64,000 nucleotides of DNA, taken from NCBI GenBank assembly GCA_021815305.1, contig JAKAHC010000003.1:248001-312000 (forward strand), read 5' to 3'. The position numbers and the translations under genes were made by a program. The stretch comes from Deltaproteobacteria bacterium. GTDB taxonomy: Bacteria > Desulfobacterota > Deferrimicrobia > Deferrimicrobiales > Deferrimicrobiaceae. Under the pieces are notes generated by a model that worked only from the letters and a program-made list of their open reading frames with translations, was not told the origin of the DNA and ran no database searches. Of the stretch, positions 55,063 through 63,373 are shown piece after piece; position 1 is the stretch's first letter; each line of letters begins with the position of its first letter.

Positions 55063-56424
55063 ATGACGCCTGTCGCAGAAAAAGAGGAAAGGAGAACCGC
55101 AAAGGTGTCGAAACTCAAGGAGAAACTCTTCGAGAAGATCCAGGCGCAGCGACCCCGCACCCAAAAACTCGTCAAGGAGTACGGTAAAGTCGTTATCGAC
55201 CAGGTGACGATCGACCAGGCCATCGGAGGCGCCCGGGACGTCCGCTGCCTGGTGACCGATATCTCCTATCTCGACCCCATGGAAGGGATCCGGTTCCGCG
55301 GGAAGACCATCCCCGAGACGTTCGCCGCGCTCCCGAAAGCCCCCGGCTGCGACTACCCGTACGTCGAGGGGTTCTTCCATTTTCTCCTGACCGGCGACGT
55401 GCCGACGAAGGAGGAGGCCATCGAGGTGGTGAAGGATTTCCAGTCCCGTTCCCAGGTGCCCCGGTACGTGTTCGACGTCCTCCGGGCGATGCCGCGCGAC
55501 ACCCATCCGATGACGATGTTCTCCGCGGCGATCGTCTCCATGCAGCGGGAGTCGGTCTTCGTCAAGCGGTACAACGAGGGGATGAAGAAGACGGAGTACT
55601 GGGACCCGATGTACGAAGACTCCATGAACCTGATGGCGAGGCTCCCCGAGATCGCCGCGTACATCTATCGCATGAAGTACAAGGGCGACACCCCGATCGC
55701 CCCGGACAGGAGCCTCGACCTGGGGGGCAACTTCGCGCACATGATGGGGTTCCCCAAACCGTACGACGACGTGGCGCGGATGTATTTCATCCTCCACTCC
55801 GACCACGAATCCGGGAACGTCTCCGCGCACACGACGCACCTCGTCGCCTCGGCGCTCTCCGACGCGTATTACTCCCTTGCCGCCGGGATCAACGGCCTGG
55901 CGGGCCCGCTCCACGGCCTCGCCAACCAGGAGGTCCTCGCCTGGATCCAGGACGTGATGAAGCAGATGGGCGGGAAACTTCCGACCGAGGAGGAGCTCAA
56001 GAAGTTCCTGTGGGACACGCTGAACGGCGGGAAGGTCATCCCGGGGTACGGCCACGCGGTGCTCCGCAAGACCGACCCGCGGTACACCTCGCAGATGGAG
56101 TTCTGCCAGAAGAACCTGCCGGACTACCCGATGTTCAAGCTGGTGAACATGATCTACAAGGTGGCGCCGGACATCCTCAAGGAGCACGGGAAGGCGAAGA
56201 ACCCCTGGCCGAACGTGGACGCGCAGTCGGGCGTCATCCAGTGGTACTACGGCCTCACCGAATACGACTTCTACACCGTCCTCTTCGGGGTGGGCCGCGC
56301 CCTGGGGGTCCTTGCGAACATCACCTGGGACCGGGCCCTGGGCTACGCCCTCGAGCGTCCGAAGTCGGTCACGACCGACATGCTGGAGAAATGGGCGGCG
56401 GAGGGCGGCCGGAAGCTTTCGTAA
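55063..56424 (+). CDS. gltA: Citrate synthase, eukaryotic type
   Basis: A 453-residue citrate synthase. Active-site segments are HSDHESGNVSAHTTHL, GPLHGLANQEVL and IPGYGHAVLRKTDPR. The sequence resembles mitochondrial enzymes (SYLDPMEGIRFRGKTIPE, YPYVEGFFHFLLTGDVPT) rather than the bacterial hexameric type; Geobacter species have the same eukaryote-like form. The ATG at 55063 is preferred over the GTG at 55057 because AGGAGGT lies 8 nt upstream. It condenses acetyl-CoA and oxaloacetate to start the TCA cycle. Confidence 0.95.
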   Translation: MTPVAEKEERRTAKVSKLKEKLFEKIQAQRPRTQKLVKEYGKVVIDQVTIDQAIGGARDVRCLVTDISYLDPMEGIRFRGKTIPETFAALPKAPGCDYPYVEGFFHFLLTGDVPTKEEAIEVVKDFQSRSQVPRYVFDVLRAMPRDTHPMTMFSAAIVSMQRESVFVKRYNEGMKKTEYWDPMYEDSMNLMARLPEIAAYIYRMKYKGDTPIAPDRSLDLGGNFAHMMGFPKPYDDVARMYFILHSDHESGNVSAHTTHLVASALSDAYYSLAAGINGLAGPLHGLANQEVLAWIQDVMKQMGGKLPTEEELKKFLWDTLNGGKVIPGYGHAVLRKTDPRYTSQMEFCQKNLPDYPMFKLVNMIYKVAPDILKEHGKAKNPWPNVDAQSGVIQWYYGLTEYDFYTVLFGVGRALGVLANITWDRALGYALERPKSVTTDMLEKWAAEGGRKLS

Positions 56425-56445
56425 GCCGGACCGGCGCGCGGGGAA

Positions 56446-56479
56446 ACGGGAAAGGGGGCCGAACGGCCCCCTTTCCCGT
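56446..56479. terminator. 15-bp hairpin after citrate synthase
   Basis: A perfect 15-bp stem (ACGGGAAAGGGGGCC and its complement) encloses a GAAC loop, 21 bp after the citrate synthase stop. There is no following T run on the plus strand, so it may terminate inefficiently or protect the mRNA end. It could also serve the convergent Fur-family gene. Confidence 0.6.
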
Positions 56480-56609
56480 CTCCGATCGACGCTTGGGGAG
56501 CCGGTTCACGAATCCGGTAAGGATGACCCTGGGGCACCGGGACTCCGGGCTCGTCCTGCGTCCGGAAACTTTCCCGTGGTCGCGAAACGGTGTACGTGGC
56601 CGGAAACGC

Positions 56610-57008
56610 TCAGTGCGTTTCCGGCGAGGCGCAGTTCGAGCAGGAACCGATGACGTGAAGGTCGATGGACGAGATCGCGGCGATCTTCGCCACGTCGTCG
56701 AAACGGGCGGTCTCGAGAAACTCCGGCAGCGGGATGTCGAGCAGCCCGTTGCACCGGGTGCAGTGGAAATGGGCATGGGGCATGTGCAGCCCCTCGAACC
56801 GCGAGGACCCTCCGTCGCTGGGGCGGATCTCCCGCACCACCCCCTGCTCCCGGAGGCAGTTCAGGTTTCTGTAGACCGTTCCCAGGCTGATGTTGGGGAT
56901 GACCCGCCGCGCTTCCCGGTAGATCATCTCCGCCGTCGGGTGGGCGCCCGATTCCTTCAGGATATCGAGGATTACGCCCCGCTGGCGGGTATTCCGGGAT
57001 TTCTTCAT
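56610..57008 (-). CDS. Fur/PerR family transcriptional regulator
   Basis: A 132-residue Fur-superfamily repressor. The winged helix (SRNTRQRGVILDILKESGAHPTAEMIY in part, then ISLGTVYRNLNCLREQGVVREI) is followed by the metal-binding HAHFHCTRCNGLLDI and the second zinc pair CSNC near the C-terminus. CxxC...CxxC structural zinc is typical of PerR and many Fur proteins. The ATG is preceded by AAAGGAG. Iron or peroxide sensing cannot be separated from the sequence alone. Confidence 0.88.
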   Translation of the reverse strand: MKKSRNTRQRGVILDILKESGAHPTAEMIYREARRVIPNISLGTVYRNLNCLREQGVVREIRPSDGGSSRFEGLHMPHAHFHCTRCNGLLDIPLPEFLETARFDDVAKIAAISSIDLHVIGSCSNCASPETH

Positions 57009-57044
57009 GCATATACTCCTTTGAGGGGACGGGTTCAGGGACGT

Positions 57045-57108
57045 ATCCTATTTATGGGGAAAAAGATTGTCAAGATGATTGATTCACAGGGGAGAATCCG
57101 TTATATAG
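57045..57108. promoter_or_regulatory. Back-to-back promoters of the Fur-family gene and the tol operon
   Basis: On the minus strand TTGACA (57069-57074) and TAGGAT (57045-57050), 18 bp apart, face the fur-like gene. On the plus strand TTGATT (57080-57085) and TATATA (57103-57108), 17 bp apart, face tolQ, with a start near 57115. Confidence 0.5.
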
Positions 57109-57142
57109 GGTTGTTATCGCCATGCGACTGGAGGGTGGTTCC

Positions 57143-57880
57143 TTGATCGTTCTCGCAGGATCGGTGTTGCCCGTGGTACCCGTTGCCGCCGGGGTGTTCG
57201 ACACCCAGGTGCTCCAGCACGTCCTGATGGCCGGGCCCATCGTGAAATTCGTGCTGCTGCTGCTGATCGGATTTTCCGTGATCTCCTGGGCCATCATTTT
57301 CCTCAAGTTCAAGCTCTTCAAGGGGATCGAGAGGAACCAGGCGCATTTCGCCCGCGCCTTCTCCGAAGGAAGGAGCCTGTCCACCCTGTACGACCAGGCG
57401 GAGAAGTCGGCCCGGTCCCCGATGACCGAGGTGTTCCGGTCGGGGTACATGGAACTCACGAGGATCCAGCGCGAGCGGGCGGAGGCTGCGCAGGGAGGCC
57501 GAGCGGCGCCGTTCCCGGTGGACAACGTCGTGCGGGCGATGCAGAAGACGGCCCACGAGCAGACCGGGATGATGGAGGAGCTCCTCCCCTTCCTCGCCAC
57601 CACGGGCAGCGCGACGCCGTTCATCGGCCTGTTCGGCACCGTGTGGGGGATCATGAGCGCGTTCTCCGGCATCGCCGCCACGGGGAACGCGACGCTGGCG
57701 ACCGTGGCCCCGGGCATCGCGGAGGCGCTGATCGCCACCGCGGCGGGGCTGGTGGCCGCGATCCCCGCGGTCATGGCCTACAACTACTTCCTGAACCGCA
57801 TCCGGACGGTCAACACGAAGATCGACAGTTTCATGATCGAGCTCATCAACTTCCTCGAACGCAAGGCGGAGAAGGCCTGA
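57143..57880 (+). CDS. tolQ: Tol-Pal system protein TolQ
   Basis: A 245-residue MotA/TolQ/ExbB proton-channel protein with three membrane segments: FVLLLLIGFSVISWAIIFL, and the pair around ATTGSATPFIGLFGTVWGIM and IATAAGLVAAIPAVMAYNYF. The TTG at 57143 is preferred because GGAGG lies 8 nt upstream; an in-frame ATG at 57122 would begin 7 nt after the predicted transcript start and translate the ribosome site itself. It is first of six tol-pal genes and works with TolR to energise TolA. Confidence 0.92.
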   Translation: MIVLAGSVLPVVPVAAGVFDTQVLQHVLMAGPIVKFVLLLLIGFSVISWAIIFLKFKLFKGIERNQAHFARAFSEGRSLSTLYDQAEKSARSPMTEVFRSGYMELTRIQRERAEAAQGGRAAPFPVDNVVRAMQKTAHEQTGMMEELLPFLATTGSATPFIGLFGTVWGIMSAFSGIAATGNATLATVAPGIAEALIATAAGLVAAIPAVMAYNYFLNRIRTVNTKIDSFMIELINFLERKAEKA

Positions 57881-57884
57881 CGCC

Positions 57885-58307
57885 ATGGCCATGATGAGTT
57901 CCTCCGGCCGCGCCGGAGACCGAAGGGTCATGTCGGAGATCAACGTCACCCCGCTGGTCGACGTGATGCTCGTGCTTCTCATCATCTTCATGGTCACCGC
58001 CCCCATGCTGACCCAGGGGGTGGACGTGAACCTCCCGAAGGCGGCGGCCAAGGCCATGCGCAGCGACGAGGACCGCCTGGTCATCACCGTAGACGCCAAC
58101 AGCAGGATCTTCATCGGGAAGGTGCCGGTCGAGTTCAACCGGCTGGGGGGAGCGCTTCGGCAGATCGTCTCGAAACGCCCCGACCGCCTGGTGTATTTCC
58201 GCGCGGACCGCTCCGTGCCGTACGGGTTCGTGGTGAAGGTCATCGCGGAGGTCCGGAATTCCGGAATCGAAAAACTTGGCATGGTCACCGAACCGCTCGA
58301 GCGGTAA
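57885..58307 (+). CDS. tolR: Tol-Pal system protein TolR (ExbD family)
   Basis: A 140-residue single-helix protein. The conserved membrane Asp lies in INVTPLVDVMLVLLIIFMVTAP, followed by a periplasmic domain (VDVNLPKA...VPYGFVVKVIAEVRNSGIEKLGMV). It starts 4 bp after tolQ and forms the proton channel with it. Confidence 0.94.
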   Translation: MAMMSSSGRAGDRRVMSEINVTPLVDVMLVLLIIFMVTAPMLTQGVDVNLPKAAAKAMRSDEDRLVITVDANSRIFIGKVPVEFNRLGGALRQIVSKRPDRLVYFRADRSVPYGFVVKVIAEVRNSGIEKLGMVTEPLER

Positions 58308-59202
58308 CCGGTCGGCCGGCTCGGCGTTCCCCCAGGACCCTTCGCCGCCGCCCCTGCGGAAGATGGTCGTCCTCTCGGGGGGGTTCCATCTTCTGATGGG
58401 CGCCCTCGCCTTGGTTCTTTCCTCGATGCAGGGGCCCTCCTACCATCTCGAGCCCGTAGCCGTGGTGGACCTGGTAGGAGGGGGAGAATTGCGGCAGGAG
58501 GCGCAAAAAAAGCCCGGACCGCCGGCGGCCGCGCAGGCAAAGGCGCCCCTTGCGCCCAAAGGCGGGAAGGCGAAGGCGCCCCGGGCGCCGAAGGGCAAAG
58601 CGGCCGTGAAGAAGGCCTCTCCCCCCGCGGCGCGGCCCGACGAGTTCACCACTTCGAAACGGCGCGCACAGGACACCGCGGCGGTCGCCGAGCGGCTGCG
58701 CCAGATGCGGGATGCGCAGGCTCGGTCGGACGCCGTGCGGCGGGCGGTGGAGGAGCGTCGGCAAGAGGCGGCGGCGCGGGCCGCCGTGGCGAGCGTGGGG
58801 GAGCGGGTCGCCCACCGGATCGAGGCGCCTTCGGCGGCGACGATCCCGACCGGGGCGGGCGGCGCCTTCGGGGGAGGCGCCAGGGGCACCGTGCGCCTGT
58901 CCCCCGAGCTCCGGGAATATTTCCGCAGGCTCGAGGAGAAGGTCCGGAACAGCTGGTTCCTCCCCGAGTCGGTCGCCCGCAACGCGGGGGACCTCGTGGT
59001 GGAGCTGCGGATCGTCATCGAAAAGGACGGGCGGGTGTCGGGCGTGCGCATCGAGAGCGGTTCGGGGAACGTCTACTTCGACCAGTCCGTGGAACGCGCG
59101 ATCCGGAAAGCGAGCCCGCTGCCGGTTCCTCCGGAACAGTTGCGCGGCGGGGAGGATCATTACGAGGTGGGTTTCCGATTCCACGGTACGGGAGGGACGT
59201 AA
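58276..59202 (+). CDS. tolA: TolA/TonB-like protein
   Basis: A 308-residue periplasm-spanning protein: one N-terminal helix (KMVVLSGGFHLLMGALALVL), an Ala/Lys/Pro-rich stalk with Arg/Ala-rich helical repeats, and a C-terminal TonB-type domain (WFLPESVARNAGDLVVELRIVIEKDGRVSGVRIESGSG, partly quoted). Position between tolR and tolB supports TolA. The start is uncertain: the TTG at 58276 overlaps tolR by 32 bp; the first ATG (58362) lies at the helix itself. Confidence 0.82.
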   Translation: MAWSPNRSSGNRSAGSAFPQDPSPPPLRKMVVLSGGFHLLMGALALVLSSMQGPSYHLEPVAVVDLVGGGELRQEAQKKPGPPAAAQAKAPLAPKGGKAKAPRAPKGKAAVKKASPPAARPDEFTTSKRRAQDTAAVAERLRQMRDAQARSDAVRRAVEERRQEAAARAAVASVGERVAHRIEAPSAATIPTGAGGAFGGGARGTVRLSPELREYFRRLEEKVRNSWFLPESVARNAGDLVVELRIVIEKDGRVSGVRIESGSGNVYFDQSVERAIRKASPLPVPPEQLRGGEDHYEVGFRFHGTGGT

Positions 59203-59203
59203 G

Positions 59204-60514
59204 ATGAGACGATCGATCCGGATGGCCGCCGCTGCCGCGCTTCTCCTCCTGTCGGGATTCCCCTCCGCGGCGTTCCCGGTTCTCTACATCGACATCAACT
59301 CCCCCGGCGGCAAGCGGATGCCGATCGCGGTGGCGAACTTCGTCGTCTCCGGGGACTCCGCTCTCTCCCGCGGGATCCCGAAGATCATCGAAAACGACCT
59401 TCTCCTCACCGACCTGTTCGAGATCATCCCGCAGTCGGCGCACCTGGAGGCGGTCACGGCCGCCCACTTCTCCGGCACCCCCCTGTCGTTCCCGGCGTGG
59501 AAAGTGATCGGCGCGGAGGCTGTGGTCATCGGGAAGGTCGAGACGAAGGGAGACCGGCTCTCCATCGAGATGCGGCTCTACGACGCCACGCAGGGAACGC
59601 TGATGGTGGGCAAGCGGTACGAGGGAACGGCGCGCCAGGTGCGCTCCATAGCCCACCGGTTCGCCAACGAGATCGTGTACGCCTTCACCGGGGTCCGCGG
59701 CGTCTTCGGAACGGAGATCGCCTTCACGGCCCGCCCGGGGAAGGGCAGGGGGAAGGAGATCTACGTCGTGGGAATGGACGGGCAGGAGATGCGGAAGGTG
59801 ACGGACAACCGGAGCTACAATCTCTTCCCCCGATGGTCGCCGGACGGGCAGTGGCTGGCATACACTTCGTACCGCACCGGCGTTCCCGCGATCTACCTGC
59901 GGAACGTCGCCAGCGGGGCGGAGAAGGTGCTGGTCCGTTTCGGGGGAGCGAAGTCGCCGGGGGGGTTCTCCCCCGACGGAGAGTGGCTGTACGTTTCGGT
60001 GAGCGTGGACGGCAACTCCGACATCTACCGCGTGAGGGTGGTCGGAGGAACGGTGGAGAAGGTGGTGACGGGGTGGGGGCTCGACGTCTCTCCGTCGCCG
60101 TCCCCCGACGGGCGGAGGATCGCTTTCGTGTCCGACCGCGGGGGGTCTCCGCAGATCTACGTGAAGACCGTGGGGGGCGCCGACGAGACACGGATCTCCC
60201 AGGGGTCGGGGTACGCCACCTCGCCGTCGTGGGCGCCCGCGGGCGACCGGATCGCCTACACGGCCCGCTCGGGGGGACATTTCGCCATCTACACGGTCGC
60301 ACCGGACGGTTCCGGCCGGCAGATGGTCGCATCAGCGCCGGACGGCGATTGCGAGGACCCGTCGTTCTCCCCGGACGGCCGGTACCTGGTTTACTCCTTC
60401 AGGAAAAGGGGCTATTCTGACCTGCAAATCATCTCATTGGACGGTCGGCGGGAGCGGACCCTGATCTCCGGGCACAACGACGAGGGTTCGCCCGCATGGT
60501 CCCCCGGGCGGTGA
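59204..60514 (+). CDS. tolB: Tol-Pal system beta-propeller protein TolB
   Basis: A 436-residue periplasmic protein: signal peptide to SAAFP, an N-terminal alpha/beta domain (IPKIIENDLLLTDLFEIIP) and a six-blade WD40-like propeller with repeated FSPDG/WSPDG motifs (PRWSPDGQWLAYTSYR, SPSPDGRRIAFVSDRGG, SFSPDGRYLVYS). GGAGGG lies 8 nt before the ATG. It links Pal to the TolQRA motor at the outer membrane. Confidence 0.95.
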   Translation: MRRSIRMAAAAALLLLSGFPSAAFPVLYIDINSPGGKRMPIAVANFVVSGDSALSRGIPKIIENDLLLTDLFEIIPQSAHLEAVTAAHFSGTPLSFPAWKVIGAEAVVIGKVETKGDRLSIEMRLYDATQGTLMVGKRYEGTARQVRSIAHRFANEIVYAFTGVRGVFGTEIAFTARPGKGRGKEIYVVGMDGQEMRKVTDNRSYNLFPRWSPDGQWLAYTSYRTGVPAIYLRNVASGAEKVLVRFGGAKSPGGFSPDGEWLYVSVSVDGNSDIYRVRVVGGTVEKVVTGWGLDVSPSPSPDGRRIAFVSDRGGSPQIYVKTVGGADETRISQGSGYATSPSWAPAGDRIAYTARSGGHFAIYTVAPDGSGRQMVASAPDGDCEDPSFSPDGRYLVYSFRKRGYSDLQIISLDGRRERTLISGHNDEGSPAWSPGR

Positions 60515-60564
60515 TGGCGGGGGGCGATGGTGGACCGGCCGCATCCGGAAAGCGGAGGAAAAGC

Positions 60565-61161
60565 ATGAATCGCGCGTTTCCATGGAAGCGGGCCGCCCTG
60601 GCGTTGTTCCTCGCGGCGGTCGTGTCGGTCGGGTGCGCCAAAAAACAGACGGTACGGTCCGAGAACGCCGGTGCCGCCTCCCGGGAGTCGCAGCAGGCCG
60701 GCGCTCCGGGGGCGATCGGGGAGGCTCCCGTGCGGGAGACGCCGGTCACCGAGGCGCTGAAGGCCGCGGAGCCGACGCAAACCGCGCGTGCCGCGGAAGC
60801 GGCGGGTGTGGCGGTCACCGAAGAGAAGCCGTCCGTCTTCGAGGACGTGCATTTCGACTTCGACAAGGCGGCGCTCCGGGACGACGGCAGGAAGATCTGC
60901 CAGACCGTCGCGGACTACATGAAAACGCACCCCCGGGCGAAAATCCTCATCGAGGGGCATTGCGACGAGCGCGGCACGGCGGAGTACAACCTGGCGCTCG
61001 GGGAACGCCGAGCGACGGTGGTGATGAACTATCTCGTGTCGCTGGGGGTCCCCAGGGCGGCGCTTTCCACGGTCAGCTTCGGCAAGGAGAGACCCCTGGA
61101 TCCGGGCCACAACGAGGAGGCGTGGGCGAAGAACCGCCGCGCCCATTTCGTGGTGAAGTGA
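60565..61161 (+). CDS. pal: Peptidoglycan-associated lipoprotein Pal
   Basis: A 198-residue lipoprotein with lipobox VSVGC. A low-complexity linker (to about residue 90) precedes the OmpA-like domain: VHFDFDKAALRDDGR, IEGHCDERGTAEYNLALGERRA and VSFGKERP. It anchors the outer membrane to peptidoglycan. The start MNRAFPWKR is chosen because GGAGGAAAAGC lies just upstream. Confidence 0.95.
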   Translation: MNRAFPWKRAALALFLAAVVSVGCAKKQTVRSENAGAASRESQQAGAPGAIGEAPVRETPVTEALKAAEPTQTARAAEAAGVAVTEEKPSVFEDVHFDFDKAALRDDGRKICQTVADYMKTHPRAKILIEGHCDERGTAEYNLALGERRATVVMNYLVSLGVPRAALSTVSFGKERPLDPGHNEEAWAKNRRAHFVVK

Positions 61162-61168
61162 GGCGGCG

Positions 61169-62017
61169 ATGAAGAAACGCAGCGGTTTCCTCTATCTGTT
61201 GCTGGCGGCCCTCGTCGCGGGCGGAACGGGATGCGCCGTGGCCGACACCGGCGCCTTCGAGCGGCTGCAGGACCAGATGGTGTCCCTGAAGAGGGAGATG
61301 GCCCGGCTGAAGGCGGCGCCTCCCCCCGCGGCCGCCCCGGCGGCGCAGACCGGAGGCGGCGACGTGCAGGGGTTGCGGAAGAACTTCGCCGACCTGAGCA
61401 ACGATGTCGATCGCATGAAGACCGACCTGCTCGCCGTCTCCACCCGCGTGGACGACGCGAAGGCGGAGAGGCAGCGGATGGCGGCCCGGCTGGATGAGCA
61501 GGAACGCGCCATCCAGGAGATGCGGGGGAACGCCGGGCGCATGAAGGAGGTCGAAAAGCGCGTGGCGGCCCTCGAGGAGAAGGTGGGGAAACTCTCCGGC
61601 TCCTCCGCCCCGGCGGCTGCGGCGGAAGCGCCGAAGGAGTGGAAAAGCCCGGAGGAGATGTACGAGTTCGCCGTGGGGCAGATCAAGGGGGGGAACCCGA
61701 AGAAGGGACGGGAGATCCTGTCCTCCTTCGTCACGCGGTACCCGGGCCACAAGCTCCTCCCGAACGCGCTCTACTGGAAGGGTGAGGCGTTCTACGCGGA
61801 GAAGGACTACGAGAACGCCATCCTCGCCTTCCAGGACGTGGTGGACAAGTACCCCGGCGGGGACAAGGCTCCCGACGCCATGTACAAGCAGGGGCTGTCG
61901 TTCCTCGCCCTGAAAGACAGGAAGAACGCGAAGATCCTGCTCGATCTCGTGTCCACGAAGTACCCCCGGACGAATGCCGCCGACCTGGCGAAGAAGAAAC
62001 TTGCGGAGATCCGGTAA
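61169..62017 (+). CDS. cpoB: Cell division coordinator CpoB/YbgF-like TPR protein
   Basis: A 282-residue envelope protein with an N-terminal lipobox-like GGTGC, a coiled coil (residues about 30-150) and C-terminal TPR repeats (SPEEMYEFAVGQIKGGN, ALYWKGEAFYAEKDYENAILAFQDVV, DAMYKQGLSFLALKD). Position directly after pal is the conserved place for this gene. It couples outer-membrane constriction with septal peptidoglycan synthesis in enterobacteria. Confidence 0.9.
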   Translation: MKKRSGFLYLLLAALVAGGTGCAVADTGAFERLQDQMVSLKREMARLKAAPPPAAAPAAQTGGGDVQGLRKNFADLSNDVDRMKTDLLAVSTRVDDAKAERQRMAARLDEQERAIQEMRGNAGRMKEVEKRVAALEEKVGKLSGSSAPAAAAEAPKEWKSPEEMYEFAVGQIKGGNPKKGREILSSFVTRYPGHKLLPNALYWKGEAFYAEKDYENAILAFQDVVDKYPGGDKAPDAMYKQGLSFLALKDRKNAKILLDLVSTKYPRTNAADLAKKKLAEIR

Positions 62018-62044
62018 AACCCACGCGTCGTCCCGGGAGCGGAG

Positions 62045-63367
62045 ATGATCAAGAACTTCGTGCTGGACACCAACGTCCTGCTGCACGATCCCAACGCGGT
62101 GTTCAAGTTCAAGGACAACCGCGTGATCATCCCCATCACGGTGATCGAGGAGCTCGACCACTTCAAGAAGGACTTGAACATGCTCGGGCGCAACGCCCGG
62201 ACGGTTTCCAAGTTCATCGACCGGCTGAGGGAGTCCGGCAACCTCGCCGAGGGAGTTCCGCTGGAGCAGGGCGGGGTGCTGCGCGTGGCCATCGGGGGCG
62301 AGGGGGTTTCCCTCCTGCCCCCCGAACTCAGGGGCCAGCTCGAGGACAACCAGATCCTGGGCGTGGCCCTGTCGGTTCGCGGCCGGGACCGGGAGACGCC
62401 CGTCGTGGTGGTCACCAAGGACACGAACCTCCGGATCAAGGCGGACGCCCTGGGCATCACGGCGGAGGATTACGAGAGCGACCGCGTGGACATCGAGGAG
62501 CTCTACCGGGGTTTTCGCGAGGTGACGACGGGGAAGGAGTTCATCGACGGGTTCTACGCCGCCGGGGATTGCCTCCCCCCGCCCGAGGCCGGCGAGCTGC
62601 ATCCGAACGAGTATTTCGTCTTCCGGAACGCCGCCACCCAGTCGTCCGCGCTGGGACGCGTCGACCCGACGGGCAGAAAGATCCGCCTGCTCCCCCCCAT
62701 GAAAGAGGACGTGTGGGGAGTCCGCCCCCGGAACAAGGAGCAGCACTTCGCCCTCGACATCCTCCTCGACGACACGGTCAAGCTCGTCACCCTCGCCGGG
62801 AAGGCGGGGACGGGGAAGACGCTCCTGGCGATCGCGGCGGGCCTGCGGAAGACCTCCGACGAGGAGGTGTACCAGCGGATGCTCGTGTCCCGACCCGTCC
62901 TGCCGATGGGGAAGGACCTCGGCTTCCTCCCCGGGGACGTGGAGGAGAAGCTCAAACCCTGGATGCAGCCGATCTTCGACAACGTCGAATACCTGTTCGG
63001 CTTCAACCGGAAGAAGCGCCAGGGCGGGGTGCGCGGATACCAGGAGCTGATGAACCTCGGGATCCTCGAGATCGAACCGCTCACCTACATCCGGGGCCGT
63101 TCCATCCCGAACCAGTTCATCGTTGTGGACGAGGCGCAGAACCTGTCTCCCCACGAGGTGAAGACGATCCTCACGCGCGCCGGGGAGAACAGCAAGGTGG
63201 TCCTGACGGGGGACCCGTACCAGATCGACAACCCCTTCGTCGACTCGGCGAGCAACGGGCTCTCCTACACGGTGGAGAAGTTCAAGGGGGAGGCGATCGC
63301 CGGCCACGTGATGCTCGCCAAGGGGGAGCGCTCCCCCCTCGCGGAGCTCGCCGCGAACATCCTGTAG
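62045..63367 (+). CDS. PIN-PhoH family protein (PhoH2-like ATPase/RNase)
   Basis: A 440-residue protein with an N-terminal PIN nuclease domain (FVLDTNVLLHDP, acidic residues Asp8 and later VTKDTNLRIKADALG) and a C-terminal PhoH ATPase with Walker A GKAGTGKTLLA, VSRPVLPMGKDLGFLPGD and Walker B FIVVDEAQNL. PhoH2 proteins with this layout are RNA helicase/RNases. It lies 27 bp after cpoB and 6 bp before tsaD. Confidence 0.92.
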   Translation: MIKNFVLDTNVLLHDPNAVFKFKDNRVIIPITVIEELDHFKKDLNMLGRNARTVSKFIDRLRESGNLAEGVPLEQGGVLRVAIGGEGVSLLPPELRGQLEDNQILGVALSVRGRDRETPVVVVTKDTNLRIKADALGITAEDYESDRVDIEELYRGFREVTTGKEFIDGFYAAGDCLPPPEAGELHPNEYFVFRNAATQSSALGRVDPTGRKIRLLPPMKEDVWGVRPRNKEQHFALDILLDDTVKLVTLAGKAGTGKTLLAIAAGLRKTSDEEVYQRMLVSRPVLPMGKDLGFLPGDVEEKLKPWMQPIFDNVEYLFGFNRKKRQGGVRGYQELMNLGILEIEPLTYIRGRSIPNQFIVVDEAQNLSPHEVKTILTRAGENSKVVLTGDPYQIDNPFVDSASNGLSYTVEKFKGEAIAGHVMLAKGERSPLAELAANIL

Positions 63368-63373
63368 CGGACG

